Shown: in pieces, positions 1 to 9,536 of the stretch
Numbering within the stretch: position 1 is the stretch's first letter
Layout: each line of letters starts with the position of its first letter
NCBI RefSeq assembly: GCF_014644295.1
Contig: NZ_BMKK01000002.1
Span: 248,001-312,000, forward strand
Source of the DNA: Emticicia aquatilis
GTDB taxonomy: Bacteria; Bacteroidota; Bacteroidia; Cytophagales; Spirosomataceae
DNA length: 64,000 bases
Reading direction: 5' to 3'
Notes under the pieces: model-generated
What the model saw: the letters and a program-made list of their open reading frames with translations, nothing else
What the model was told of the DNA's origin: nothing
Database searches by the model: none
Program-made: the position numbers and the translations under genes

Positions 1-759
1 ATAATAATGCGAACCAACGTCCGAAATTGGGCTTACAAAGTTGTTATTATATAGGATATTCCAGTTTTGATAAATATTGATTTTCTCATTGAATTTATCA
101 AACTGTCTAATAAATTTATCGGTTTCGAGTCCGATTGTTTTTTTTGCTTTCAAGTTTTGAATCTGAATCGGGGGTTTCTTTGAATGATAAAAATCGGAAA
201 GAGTTTCATAAAAATACAAGGGCATAACCGACTTATTGCTCGAATCCAAGTTTTGATAAGTCGAATAAACCATGTCTTTCATCGAGCCTTTTTTAATGTT
301 TTCTTGTTTCACATTTTTCAAATCTACTTCCGATTTATTATAGACTTCATATTGATAATTATTGAACTTATCAAAATTATTATATCCTTTTCGGGCAACT
401 ACTTTTTTCCACAAGGCTTTTCCAGGGTCTGCATAAGCAGTTACTTTAACTTCATTAAGTTTTGTCAAAGAACTGCTAAGTAGGAAAATGAAGTTTTGAG
501 AAATTTTGCTATCAATGTGCTGACTTTGAGGCAAATATCCAACCATCGAAACTATGATAGAATCTGATGGATGTGAAGTTTTTAAAGAGAAAAATCCATC
601 AAAATTTGCCTGTGTACCTGTTTTTGTGCCTTTGAGTTGAATATTTGCAAATGGTATTGGTTCTTTGCTTGAAGCATCCATTACTTTACCTGTCAAAGTT
701 TTGGTGGTTTGGGCGGTACTTATAATCGTAATTAATAATAATGGGAGTATGTATTTCAT
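1..759 (-). CDS. DUF5686-type outer-membrane protein, C-terminus outside window
   Basis: The frame is open from an ATG at 759 leftwards to base 1, giving the first 253 residues. It starts with a signal peptide (MKYILPLLLITIIS, then AQ), followed by a CarboxypepD_reg-like beta-sandwich at about residues 22-100 (GKVMDASSKEPIPFANIQL, GYLPQS). After it comes the segment KALWKKVVARKGYNN and YEVYNKSEVDL, which I recognise from DUF5686 proteins. Members of that family are large beta-barrel proteins of the Bacteroidota outer membrane with no settled function. The gene is divergent from the two-component system at 938-2865, and the intergenic region carries a tandem repeat that looks like a response-regulator site, so the pair may be functionally linked. 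The family call rests on the N-terminal third only. Confidence 0.75.
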   Translation of the reverse strand, partial: MKYILPLLLITIISTAQTTKTLTGKVMDASSKEPIPFANIQLKGTKTGTQANFDGFFSLKTSHPSDSIIVSMVGYLPQSQHIDSKISQNFIFLLSSSLTKLNEVKVTAYADPGKALWKKVVARKGYNNFDKFNNYQYEVYNKSEVDLKNVKQENIKKGSMKDMVYSTYQNLDSSNKSVMPLYFYETLSDFYHSKKPPIQIQNLKAKKTIGLETDKFIRQFDKFNEKINIYQNWNILYNNNFVSPISDVGSHYY

Positions 760-838
760 TTCTTTGTTGGTTCTTTATTTGCCTTTACACCGAATATATA
801 AGAAAGCGTTGCCTTTGAAGAGAAATAAAATTTTGATG

Positions 839-877
839 CAAACCTATAATTGGATTCTGTATAAAATCTGTATAAAA
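839..877. promoter_or_regulatory. candidate promoter and response-regulator operator
   Basis: On the minus strand, 846-839 reads TAGGTTTG, matching the Bacteroidota -7 element TAnnTTTG and suitably placed for the gene starting at 759. Directly upstream of it lie two perfect head-to-tail copies of TCTGTATAAAA (856-866 and 867-877). OmpR/PhoB-family regulators bind tandem repeats spaced 10-11 bp. A related inverted sequence, GTACAGAATC, sits near 910-919. Binding by the adjacent regulator is inference. Confidence 0.5.
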
Positions 878-937
878 AATATGCTTAATGGTAAATAAAT
901 CCAAAATCAGTACAGAATCTTTTTGCAATTTTGCAAT

Positions 938-1615
938 ATGAAAATCTTACTCATTGAAGACGAAAAGGCTTTGGCGATAACAATTCAGAAGTTTTTGCTT
1001 GATGAAAGCTATGTGTGTGAATGGGTATCGAACTTGCCCGATGCCGAAGACAAAATTGGGGTTTATGAATATGATTGTGTGTTGGTAGATATTATGCTGC
1101 CCAATGGCTCGGGACTTTCGATTGTTGAACAACTCAAAAAACAACAATCTTCAGCAGGAATTATCATTATTTCTGCTAAAAATGCCCTTGATGATAAAAT
1201 TAAAGGACTGGATTTAGGAGCGGATGATTATTTGACAAAACCTTTTCATCTAACAGAACTCAATTCGAGGGTAAAATCGGTACTGAGAAGAAGGCAATTT
1301 GGCGGAAATAGAGAAATTATTTTTGGTGAAATAAAAATCCTTCCCGACTCAAAAGAAGTATGGGTTGGCACAAAAAACATCATTCTTACTCGCAAAGAAT
1401 ATGATTTGTTGATGTATTTTGTAGCAAATAGCAACCGAGTTTTGCCAAAATCAAGTATTTCGGAGCATCTTTATGGCGACGAAATTGACCAATCAGATAC
1501 CTTTGATTTCTTGTATTCTCACATCAAAAACCTAAGAAAAAAGCTCATCGAAGCGTCTTGCCCCGACTACATACAGACTCTGTATGGTGTTGGATATAAA
1601 TTTAGTCTCACATGA
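938..1615 (+). CDS. OmpR-family response regulator
   Basis: This is a 225-residue two-domain DNA-binding response regulator. The receiver domain is residues 1-115, with acidic residues in IEDE, the phosphoacceptor D51 in CVLVDIMLP and the conserved lysine K101 in LTKPF. The C-terminal winged helix (about 125-222) ends with IQTLYGVGYKF, typical of Trans_reg_C. I chose the ATG at 938, giving MKILLIEDE; an in-frame TTG at 923 would add five residues in front of the usual receiver start and is unlikely. The gene overlaps the histidine kinase by four bases (ATGA), so they are co-translated. A direct 11-bp repeat at 856-877 is a plausible binding site. Confidence 0.93.
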   Translation: MKILLIEDEKALAITIQKFLLDESYVCEWVSNLPDAEDKIGVYEYDCVLVDIMLPNGSGLSIVEQLKKQQSSAGIIIISAKNALDDKIKGLDLGADDYLTKPFHLTELNSRVKSVLRRRQFGGNREIIFGEIKILPDSKEVWVGTKNIILTRKEYDLLMYFVANSNRVLPKSSISEHLYGDEIDQSDTFDFLYSHIKNLRKKLIEASCPDYIQTLYGVGYKFSLT

Positions 1616-2865
1616 AACTCATCAATAAAGCTACTCGTTCGTTTCTGATTGCTTGCCTTATGGCCTCTATTGCTGGCGGAGTTTTGTGCTATTTTATATT
1701 AAAAAAAATCTTAGCAGAAGAAGATACCGAGCGACTGTATATTCAAAAAAATAAGTTGGAAGATTTTGTAAAAACAAATGGCAAGTTGCCCGAAAATGAT
1801 TTGCCTTTTTTAGATAGATTTTGGGTTTATCCAACAAAAAATTATAAACCTGTTGAGCTAAAAGACACAGTTTTACGAACCAATCCTCATCACGATGGTC
1901 TTGAAATCAAACAAATTGCATTTTGTGTAAAAACGGCCGACGGTTATTACCAAATCAAAATCCGAAAAGCACTTTATGAGTCCGAAGACCTTATCGAAGC
2001 CTTGCTTGCTGCCTTTGCAGGATTAATGGTTTTGTTGGTTGGAATGTTGTTGTTTGCTAATTATCGCCTTTCTCGTAGCATTTGGAAGCCTTTTTATCAA
2101 TCTTTAGATTTATTACAAACTTTTAAAATCACTCAAAAAGAGGCTTTGGTTTTTGAAAAAAGCAATATTTTAGAGTTTCAAACGCTACAAAAAAATCTAT
2201 TTTCATTGACCGAACAAGTGAGGCGTGAGTACCAAAGTCTTAAATCTTTTACCGAAAATGCCTCACACGAATTTCAAACACCTTTGGCGGTCATTGGCTC
2301 AAATTTAGAGCTTTTATTGCAAGATAATAACCTTGTTGAAAGTCAAATGCAGCAAATTGCTTCGTTGATTGAATCTCTGGGCAAACTTTCAAAGCTCAAC
2401 CAAACCTTATTGCTTTTGACCAAAATCGAAAACCGACAGTTTGAAACTGCAAAAAGTATCAATTTATCAGAAGCTCTTTTTGAAAAACTCAACCTTTTAG
2501 ATGTTTGGATTCAGCATAAAAATTTGGTCTTGGAAAGTTATATTTCGCCAAATATTTCTATCCAAATCAATGAATATTTATTAGATGTTTTGTTGAATAA
2601 TTTGTTGGGAAATGCCATCAAATATAATCTGATTGGTGGCAAAATCAATATTGAACTCAATGAACGTAATCTTATCATAAAAAATACAGGAAACCCACTC
2701 ACAATGCCAACAGAGCAACTTTTTGAACGTTTCCAGAAAGATAGTTCAGCATCTGATTCGCTGGGGCTGGGCTTGGCATTAGTCAAGCAGATTTGTGATA
2801 CTTACAGCTTTCGGCTTAGTTATGTTTTTGAAAATGGTTGGCATATTTTGAGTGTTGTTTTTTGA
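1612..2865 (+). CDS. Sensor histidine kinase, partner of the preceding regulator
   Basis: This 417-residue membrane kinase has a transmembrane helix at about residues 11-30, a periplasmic sensor region of about 95 residues, and a second helix at about 130-150. The HisKA domain has phosphoacceptor H219 in NASHEFQTPLAVI. The HATPase domain has the N box (LLGNAIKYN, near 330) and a glycine-rich lid (DSLGLGLALVKQI, near 385). No clear HAMP consensus is visible. At 417 residues it is close to Bacteroidota kinases of the RprX/CusS size class. The ligand is unknown. Its position opposite the DUF5686 gene suggests envelope sensing, which is inference. Confidence 0.92.
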   Translation: MKLINKATRSFLIACLMASIAGGVLCYFILKKILAEEDTERLYIQKNKLEDFVKTNGKLPENDLPFLDRFWVYPTKNYKPVELKDTVLRTNPHHDGLEIKQIAFCVKTADGYYQIKIRKALYESEDLIEALLAAFAGLMVLLVGMLLFANYRLSRSIWKPFYQSLDLLQTFKITQKEALVFEKSNILEFQTLQKNLFSLTEQVRREYQSLKSFTENASHEFQTPLAVIGSNLELLLQDNNLVESQMQQIASLIESLGKLSKLNQTLLLLTKIENRQFETAKSINLSEALFEKLNLLDVWIQHKNLVLESYISPNISIQINEYLLDVLLNNLLGNAIKYNLIGGKINIELNERNLIIKNTGNPLTMPTEQLFERFQKDSSASDSLGLGLALVKQICDTYSFRLSYVFENGWHILSVVF

Positions 2866-3291
2866 TTATTTCCAAATCAGAATAAGCATACCCACTAAAA
2901 TAAAGCCAGCTCCAATCAAAATTTTTGTAGAAATTGGTTCTTTAAGCAATACAAATGAAAGCAATAGCGTAACCAAAATGCTTGCTTTATCAATACTTGC
3001 TACATACGAAACGGGGCCTTCTTTCATGGCTCGGTAATAAAAAATCCAAGATAAAGACGTTGTAAGACCCGAAATAACTAAGAATATCAAATTGCTTTTT
3101 GGTGCTTGTTTTATCTCATAAAAAGCATTTTTAAACAAGAAAGCATTCATCATAATTATACCAAACACCACAGACGTTCTGATACTTAAAGCGGTATCAC
3201 TGCTTAAATTTTTCATTCCAAATTTGGCTATTACAGACGTTAATCCAGCGAAAATCATTGAAATTATTGCAAATAGTTTCCATTTTTCCAT
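2866..3291 (-). CDS. Single-domain EamA (DMT) transporter
   Basis: This 141-residue protein has four or five hydrophobic helices and a single EamA repeat, half the length of the usual ten-helix DMT transporter. The motif GLTTSLSWIFYYRAMKEGPVS followed by a polar KAS segment and LLKEPIS is typical. Half-size EamA proteins are thought to dimerise. The gene is convergent with the histidine kinase, with no spacer between stop codons. A close paralogue lies at 10960-11379 and shares the central signature almost residue for residue. The substrate cannot be inferred. Confidence 0.85.
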   Translation of the reverse strand: MEKWKLFAIISMIFAGLTSVIAKFGMKNLSSDTALSIRTSVVFGIIMMNAFLFKNAFYEIKQAPKSNLIFLVISGLTTSLSWIFYYRAMKEGPVSYVASIDKASILVTLLLSFVLLKEPISTKILIGAGFILVGMLILIWK

Positions 3292-3324
3292 TGAAATTAT
3301 TTTTTCATGGTTATAAAATCCTTA

Positions 3325-5739
3325 TCAAAACTTACGACTATAACCAAGCCTAATAACCTGTGTTTCGTAATAGTCATTGCTGGTATAATTAAATCCTTGT
3401 CCTTTAATTTCTTTTTTGATAATCATTGTGTTGAGCAAGTCGGTAGCATTAAAAAACAATTCTCCTTTCTTAATTGCCTTTTTTAAGCCAAGGTCTAATG
3501 AAAAACGAGATTTTATTTTGCCTTGCGGAATGATGTCAGGAGCTAAATAAATAGCCATTAATTGGGCATCAATGTTTTTAGCAAAATGAAAACTGTTATT
3601 CAACTTGATGTTTCCAGAAAACAATGTTTGCTTTTCGGCTGAGAATGTGTGCGTTATAGGATATTTATTTTCAACCGTAAAAGCGTCAATTTGATTTCGG
3701 TAAGCGTTTAAATTCACATTAAATGAATATCGTTTAGAGACTTCTTGCGATAAAACCATTTCCAAACCTGTGTTGTAGCTTTTATTAACGTTTTGAAATG
3801 TGGCATAAATCAGGTTGCTGGGTGGCACTATGCTTGATATTCTGGTGATTGTTCCGTCGGCAAATCGGTGATAAAGGGCATTGTACAAACTGCCTTTTTC
3901 CCAATTAGTTTTGTAACCCAGTTCGAGAGAGTTAGTAAATTGAGGTCGCAAAGCAGGATTGCCAACTTTTATAATTTCAGCATCGTCATATTTTGGAAAA
4001 ATCCGAATATCAACTTCATTTGGTCTATCTACTCTTCGGTTATAAAAAACAGAAAGTTTATTGTTGTCATTAATTTTGTAAGCCAACCTTAGGTTTGGAA
4101 ACGGTTGGATATAGTTATAGCCATCACTTTTGTAAACAACATGATTTGGATTTACATCGTATTGGATTTTTACATACTCAACTCTCAAGCCCAGTTCTGT
4201 CTCCCATTTTTTATTCTCAAAGATATAGTTTCCATACATAGCAGGAATCAACTCTTTATAGGTTGCCCAACCGCCCGCATTCACATCCAACACCGAATTT
4301 GCACCTGGAATAAATTGCATATTTGTTGGAATACTCCTATTTCTAAGCTTTACTCCTGTTTCAATTCTTCCATATTTCAATGGTTTTATATAATCAAGAT
4401 TAAAATCATAAACCTGTTCATCCGACAATAGTTTAAAGGCATCTGTTCCTTTTGAAATCGGCAAATAATTATCGTAAAAATACTTTTCATCTTCTCGATG
4501 GAACGTATAATTAAAACCAATATTTAACAAATGACCTGCTTCTTGAAATTTGTGCTGATAATTTGCCGTAGCCATAATGGTGGTTTTCAATTCATCTTCT
4601 AAAAACTGCCAAAGTCTCAATCGTTGCGAGAGTTCGCCATCAAAAAAAGGCTGGTCGCCACGGTCAATGATTTTTTCACTACCAAAAAGCCCAGAAATCG
4701 TGAATGAATTTTGGTCATTTATGGCATAATCAATTCCCGATTTTAAAGTTGTAAAATGGGTATTTCTATTGCGTTTTAACTGAGAATTTATTATTTCTCC
4801 GTTGTCATATTTTCTGGTTACAAACTCATTTTTGTTGAGCGTTTCGATATATAAATAATCGCCTTGAAAAAAAACATTCGCTTTGTTTTTTCTGTAATTG
4901 AGCGAAACATTGGGGTTTATTTTGGGCGTAAAAGTATATTGAGGCCTGATGCTTGGCAAATTTTCTCTTCTTACCCAAAGCGAGCCTAAGCCAGTCGTAA
5001 AACCGATTTTTCCATTAAATCCTTCTTTTTTGTTTTGTTTGTAAATAATATTGATGATGCCCGCATTGCCATTTGCATCATATTTGGCGGAAGGATTATT
5101 GATAATTTCAATTTTTTCTATCGCAGAGGCTGGAATATTATCCAAACCCGTTTGGCTTCCAAAGCCTGTTAAAGCAGTTTGCTTGCCATCAATCAGTACC
5201 GTAACTCTATCACTACCACGCAGTTGCACTTTTCCGTCTTGCACGGTAACGCTCGGCAAATTTTGCATAACCTGCAAGACCGACCCACCACTTTGACTAA
5301 TATTATCTTTTACCGAAAATGTTTTTTTGTCCATTTTCTCACTTATTTCTTCGGCTTTGCCAGTTACTACAACTTCATCTAATTGCTTAGCTCTTTCTTC
5401 CAATTCTACCGTTTTTATGTCTAAATATTCAGTAAGATTACCAACAAATAAGGGCTGTTTTTTGGTTGAATATCCCAAATAAGTAAATTCTAAATAGTAA
5501 TTTCCTGATTTTATTTTTGATAACGAAAAACGCCCATCTTCGTTAGTTGCTGTTCCACTTACAAATGTGCTATCCTTTTCGGTTTTCAAAACTATATTTA
5601 CAAAAGGCAAAGAAGTTTTGGTGTTTTTATCTTTTACAATGCCAGAAATTGTAACCAAAGCCTGTGCATTCGCAGCCGAAAAGATTAGCAACTGCAAAAT
5701 TATTGTGAATAATATTTTTGTTTTTATTATTGATTTCAT
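3325..5739 (-). CDS. TonB-receptor-like outer-membrane beta-barrel protein (1)
   Basis: This 804-residue protein has a signal peptide (residues 1-26, ending ANAQ) and a CarboxypepD_reg-like domain at about 28-115 (GIVKDKNTKTSLPFVNIVL, GYSTKKQ). A plug domain follows at about 140-235 (LRGSDRVTVLIDGKQ, SAKYDANGNAGIINI), then a long barrel of the OMP_b-brl_3 type ending in an aromatic residue (GYSRKF). Such proteins resemble SusC/FecA receptors and may import large or scarce substrates with TonB energy, but the substrate is not deducible. No SusD-like gene is adjacent. The gene lies 39 bp downstream of a second receptor of the same architecture, in the same orientation, and the two may be co-transcribed. 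Confidence 0.88.
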   Translation of the reverse strand: MKSIIKTKILFTIILQLLIFSAANAQALVTISGIVKDKNTKTSLPFVNIVLKTEKDSTFVSGTATNEDGRFSLSKIKSGNYYLEFTYLGYSTKKQPLFVGNLTEYLDIKTVELEERAKQLDEVVVTGKAEEISEKMDKKTFSVKDNISQSGGSVLQVMQNLPSVTVQDGKVQLRGSDRVTVLIDGKQTALTGFGSQTGLDNIPASAIEKIEIINNPSAKYDANGNAGIINIIYKQNKKEGFNGKIGFTTGLGSLWVRRENLPSIRPQYTFTPKINPNVSLNYRKNKANVFFQGDYLYIETLNKNEFVTRKYDNGEIINSQLKRNRNTHFTTLKSGIDYAINDQNSFTISGLFGSEKIIDRGDQPFFDGELSQRLRLWQFLEDELKTTIMATANYQHKFQEAGHLLNIGFNYTFHREDEKYFYDNYLPISKGTDAFKLLSDEQVYDFNLDYIKPLKYGRIETGVKLRNRSIPTNMQFIPGANSVLDVNAGGWATYKELIPAMYGNYIFENKKWETELGLRVEYVKIQYDVNPNHVVYKSDGYNYIQPFPNLRLAYKINDNNKLSVFYNRRVDRPNEVDIRIFPKYDDAEIIKVGNPALRPQFTNSLELGYKTNWEKGSLYNALYHRFADGTITRISSIVPPSNLIYATFQNVNKSYNTGLEMVLSQEVSKRYSFNVNLNAYRNQIDAFTVENKYPITHTFSAEKQTLFSGNIKLNNSFHFAKNIDAQLMAIYLAPDIIPQGKIKSRFSLDLGLKKAIKKGELFFNATDLLNTMIIKKEIKGQGFNYTSNDYYETQVIRLGYSRKF

Positions 5740-5778
5740 CAGTTTTTCTTTCTAAAATTAACAAAGGGTTTTCGTTGC

Positions 5779-8211
5779 TTAATTGCTAAAATCAACATCA
5801 GGTTTATTAAGGCTACGTTCTTTTTTACGGAAATTAGCATCGGGTTTTCCGAGTGGAAGTTGTAGCGTAAGTTTATAAAAACGAATATCACGGCGACTCA
5901 TCGTGGCTTGATAAGTGTTGTTTGTTTCGTAAGTTGTAACAAATTTACGGGAATTAAAAATATCATTGATATTAAAAGCCACACTTGCACGGTTTTGCAT
6001 AAATGATTTTCTGATGGCAAAATCGGCAGCCTTTACGGGCAATCTATACCCTTGCAACGAAGGCGAACGCCCATCACGGTTTACGCTCACTTGTGCCGAA
6101 ATATTGGCAGGAAAACGGTAGCTCACACTCGCTTTGCTTCGAACCGTAAAGGCTTGGTTTGTGCTGGTATTTGTCTGCAACGCTAAACTAAAAACATTGA
6201 TATTTGCCATGACTGATAATGCTCCTGCGGTGTATTTAAAGGTGTTTTCCATACCAGTTTGAATATCGGCTTTTACATTGACAAATGTCGTAACCAAAAT
6301 AGTAGGGTCGGTAGCCAAAGGCTGAATAAATGGCTTGATGGTATGGTCTTCGTAGATGTAATAAAGCGATGCGTACCAACTCAAATTTTTAATGGTTCGG
6401 TTATAATTCAGCTCGGCGGTATTCACAAATTCGGGTTGTACATTCGGATTGCCAATGGTGATATTCTGGCGGTCGTTGGCTTGTATTCCGACAAATAAAT
6501 GTCTAAAATTTGGTCGTCCAACTTTTCTACTCAAACTTAAACCCAACTCTGAATCTTCATTGATTTTTTTCGATACTGAAAAAGACGGAAAAAATGCTTG
6601 AAACCAATTTTTGCCATTTTTTGAAGGATAAGTGTAACCAAAAGAGGCATTATCAAACTTTGAAAGTCCGTGCAAAAACGACTGTTCAACCCTCAAACCA
6701 GCTTCCAAACTAATGTTTTTAGGTAGTTTTTTGCCATAAAGAAAATAGGCTGCATTGATGGTTTCGAGTACATTGGCATTTTGAGAATAATTGACCAAAA
6801 GATTATAGGCTTGCGTATCGTTGTTGAGTTGGTTGAAAAAATACTGCTGGTCACGGTCAAAAGTATAGCTTCTGATACCCATTTCAATTTTGGTAGAATC
6901 GTTTATGGGGTGTATATAATCTAACTGAGCCAAATACTGACTACCAATTTGGCGACCAGTAATTTTGTCTTTTTCAGGAAAACCTACTTGATTGCTCCCA
7001 TTGGCATTTTGGGCAGTCGTGAGCCAATCGGCAAGGTTTGAAACATTGTTTCGAGTATATGAAGTAAGCAAACTTAGTTCACGACCTTTCTTGGCAAAAG
7101 TACGTTTCCAATCAAACTCAGCTCCGATATTTGTATAAGCATTTTGTGGTTGCGTTGTTCGTCCGCCATAGCTTGTAATAAGATTCTCAGCATTGCGATA
7201 TTCGTAATTTTGATTGGTGGCGGTATTAAACTTTCCGCCAACGATGTTTCCTGCAACCGAGAAAACATTGTATTTATTGGGCGAATAGTCAACCACCAAA
7301 CGGCCATTATTGAAGATATTATCCAAACTAATAGCCGTGTTTTGGTTGAAATAATTGCTGGGCGTTCCGTTGGTAAAATTGGTGCGATTAACATAGCCAT
7401 TCAAAGGGTTTTTCGTTGAATTCATGTTATATAGTGCCGTTACGTTCCATTTTCCTTCGTGGTAATCTAAGTTCAGAGAGCCATCAAGTCTTGAATTGTT
7501 ACCTACACCCAGACTTGCGGTGCCATTATAGCCAGTTTTGCGATTTTTCTTTAAAACCAAATTCACAATGCCGCCCGAAGTAGAAGCATCATAGCGTGCC
7601 GATGGATTTGAAATAACTTCGACCGATTCAATCTGATTGGCAGGAATCTGTGCCAAAGTCAGTTGCGTAGGTTTGCCGTTGATATAGATGGTTGTCGCCA
7701 AGTTTCGCAAAGTTGGATTTCCGCTTTCATCCATACTGATTGTCGGCACATTTCTCAATAAAGCTTCTGCCGTTCCACCGACTGAAGTAAGATTTTTCCC
7801 AACATTAAAAACCCGCTTATCCATTCCCATCGCAATGGCATCTTTTTCGGCTTTTACCTGTACTTCTTTGAGTAATGTCGCATCTGGCGATAATTTTATT
7901 ATGCCTAAATCAATCGTATTCTCTGTTAATTCGATGGTCTGGCTCATGGCTTGATAACCAATAAACGAAGTTTTTAGAGTCAATCTGCCCGCTGGAAGGT
8001 TATTTATTGTAAATATCCCTGTTTCGGTAGTGCTTGCACCACCGATAAGAGAATCTTTGGCATTCTGATTTTTGAAAATACTTACCGAAGCAAAAGAAAG
8101 TGGCTGATTGTTAGTCGCATCCGTTATTTTTCCAGTTATTTTTCCTTTGGGCTGTTGTGCAATGGCCACATTTGCCATCAAGGATAGGATAATGAAGAGA
8201 TTTTTAAACAT
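5779..8211 (-). CDS. TonB-receptor-like outer-membrane beta-barrel protein (2)
   Basis: This 810-residue protein has the same order as its neighbour: signal peptide (MFKNLFIILSLMANVAIA), CarboxypepD_reg-like domain (GKITDATNNQPLSFASVSI, GYQAMSQ), plug (TTIYINGKPTQLTLAQIPA, SARYDASTSGGIVNLVLKK) and a C-terminal OMP_b-brl_3 barrel. After the last barrel strand (LTLQLPLGKP) a hydrophilic tail of about 25 residues (KKERSLNKPDVDFSN at the end) extends past the usual aromatic terminus, which is a feature of some members. It is divergent from the PepSY-like gene at 8382 and probably heads the two-receptor transcript. The substrate is unknown. Confidence 0.88.
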   Translation of the reverse strand: MFKNLFIILSLMANVAIAQQPKGKITGKITDATNNQPLSFASVSIFKNQNAKDSLIGGASTTETGIFTINNLPAGRLTLKTSFIGYQAMSQTIELTENTIDLGIIKLSPDATLLKEVQVKAEKDAIAMGMDKRVFNVGKNLTSVGGTAEALLRNVPTISMDESGNPTLRNLATTIYINGKPTQLTLAQIPANQIESVEVISNPSARYDASTSGGIVNLVLKKNRKTGYNGTASLGVGNNSRLDGSLNLDYHEGKWNVTALYNMNSTKNPLNGYVNRTNFTNGTPSNYFNQNTAISLDNIFNNGRLVVDYSPNKYNVFSVAGNIVGGKFNTATNQNYEYRNAENLITSYGGRTTQPQNAYTNIGAEFDWKRTFAKKGRELSLLTSYTRNNVSNLADWLTTAQNANGSNQVGFPEKDKITGRQIGSQYLAQLDYIHPINDSTKIEMGIRSYTFDRDQQYFFNQLNNDTQAYNLLVNYSQNANVLETINAAYFLYGKKLPKNISLEAGLRVEQSFLHGLSKFDNASFGYTYPSKNGKNWFQAFFPSFSVSKKINEDSELGLSLSRKVGRPNFRHLFVGIQANDRQNITIGNPNVQPEFVNTAELNYNRTIKNLSWYASLYYIYEDHTIKPFIQPLATDPTILVTTFVNVKADIQTGMENTFKYTAGALSVMANINVFSLALQTNTSTNQAFTVRSKASVSYRFPANISAQVSVNRDGRSPSLQGYRLPVKAADFAIRKSFMQNRASVAFNINDIFNSRKFVTTYETNNTYQATMSRRDIRFYKLTLQLPLGKPDANFRKKERSLNKPDVDFSN

Positions 8212-8381
8212 AATTATATTTCTTTGATTTTAAGTACTGCAAAATTAGTCGTTGATTCTGTCGTAATTCTGGATTTTTAATAAAAAGTGTGCTATGGTTT
8301 TATTCAAGCATTTTCATTTCTCCAAAATCGCTACATAATTCAATCGTAATGTTGCATCGTTAAACTTAAATAACGAACAAC

Positions 8382-8789
8382 ATGAAACGTAACATTGTAT
8401 TGGTTGCAGTACTCGCAACCACAATTAGTACAGCCGTTTTTGCTCAAAAAATGGCATCATATAAAGTTCCAGTTGCTGTAAAACAGGCTTTTGAAAAGGC
8501 TTATCCAAATGCCAAATCAATCAAATGGGACAAAGAAGGCAATGATTATGAGGCTTCATTTCAACAAGTAAAAGAAGAATTATCAGTTGTTTTTGATGCA
8601 AAAGGTCAAGTTTTAGAAGTTGAAAAAGAAATTGAGTTTTCTGCACTTCCTGCGGCAATCCAGACGGCATTGAAAGGTAAAAAAGTAAAAGAAGCAGCCA
8701 TGATTACCAAAGGTGGAAAGACTATGTATGAAGCCGAAGTTGGTGGAAAAGATTTAATGTTTGATGCTCAGGGTAAAACAATTAAATAA
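8382..8789 (+). CDS. PepSY-like periplasmic protein
   Basis: This 135-residue protein has a clear signal peptide (MKRNIVLVAVLATTISTAVFA) and two PepSY-like repeats, around residues 28-75 (VKQAFEKAYPNAKSIKWDKE, YEASF) and 85-133 (IQTALKGKKVKEAAMITK, YEAEV). This matches the small secreted PF11396-type proteins annotated as putative beta-lactamase-inhibitor-like, which are common near two-component systems and receptors in Bacteroidota. Their molecular role is not established. The gene stands alone and ends at a strong hairpin (8807-8842). It is divergent from the receptor at 8211, so the 170-bp gap carries both promoters. Confidence 0.8.
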   Translation: MKRNIVLVAVLATTISTAVFAQKMASYKVPVAVKQAFEKAYPNAKSIKWDKEGNDYEASFQQVKEELSVVFDAKGQVLEVEKEIEFSALPAAIQTALKGKKVKEAAMITKGGKTMYEAEVGGKDLMFDAQGKTIK

Positions 8790-8806
8790 AGGTTTTCCCT
8801 ATGAGT

Positions 8807-8842
8807 GAAAAGGTAGTGTCGTTAGTTCGACTCTACCTTTTC
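8807..8842 (+). terminator. Intrinsic terminator after the PepSY-like gene
   Basis: A hairpin with arms GAAAAGGTAG..GTCG and CGAC.CTACCTTTTC begins 18 bp after the stop codon. It should separate this gene from the sigma factor downstream. Confidence 0.75.
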
Positions 8843-8915
8843 GTGCTTAAATTATTTATTTTTTAGCACAGGCAACGGTTTATAAAAATAAAGTGTATTG
8901 ATAAATAGACACTAA

Positions 8916-9536
8916 ATGAACAGAAATTTGTTTTTTAATCAGAAAATACCTTTTTCGGAAGATAACCTCGAAAGCATCTTAAAGGCGTGCCTTGAACGCA
9001 ATCAAAATGCCCAAAGTTTATTGTATAAACAGTTTTTTGGATATTCTAAAAGCGTATGTTTGCGGTATTCTTCTAACCAAGAAGAAGCAAAAGAGATTTT
9101 AAATGAAGGGTTTTTGAAAGTATTTAATAATTTAGATAAATATTTGCCCGAATTGTCTTTCAAGGCTTGGTTACGTACAATTATGGTCAATACGGCTATC
9201 AATTATTATCGAGATAATAAAAAGTATAACCAAGAAATTAGCTTTGATGGTGTTGAAGAACCTATTTATGATGAAGATATAATTAATAAAATTTCAGCCG
9301 ATGAAATATTAGTTTTGGTTCAGAAACTGCCGCCGTCGTATCGAACGGTTTTTGTAATGCACGTAGTAGATGGCTATAATCACAGAGAAATTGGCGAAAT
9401 ATTAGAAATAAATGAAGGTACTTCTCGTTCAAATTTTATGAAAGCACGAGTAAAATTACAAAATTTAGTACAAAAAGAATTTCCGCACTTGTATGAAAAC
9501 TATCATCAAGAAATAGACAAACACTCGACAAAATGA
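8916..9536 (+). CDS. ECF RNA polymerase sigma factor
   Basis: This 206-residue sigma-70 family protein has region 2 at about residues 43-106 (LRYSSNQEEAKEILNEGFLKVF, SFKAWLRTIMVNTAINYYR). Region 4 is at about 137-182 (LPPSYRTVFVMHVVDGYNHREI, then GTSRSNFMKARVKL). Region 3 is absent, as in extracytoplasmic-function sigma factors. The stop overlaps the start of the next gene by four bases, so the downstream membrane protein is its likely regulator or co-expressed partner. This resembles many Bacteroidota ECF loci in which no classical ZAS-type anti-sigma is recognisable. Confidence 0.93.
   Translation: MNRNLFFNQKIPFSEDNLESILKACLERNQNAQSLLYKQFFGYSKSVCLRYSSNQEEAKEILNEGFLKVFNNLDKYLPELSFKAWLRTIMVNTAINYYRDNKKYNQEISFDGVEEPIYDEDIINKISADEILVLVQKLPPSYRTVFVMHVVDGYNHREIGEILEINEGTSRSNFMKARVKLQNLVQKEFPHLYENYHQEIDKHSTK

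Noticed and set aside
923-937. TTG start of the response regulator
   Set aside because: The ATG at 938 gives the normal receiver-domain start.
7360-7372. GGGCGTTCCGTTGG-like segment in the second receptor gene
   Set aside because: A single short match to the in-gene repeat unit without the flanking half; likely chance.
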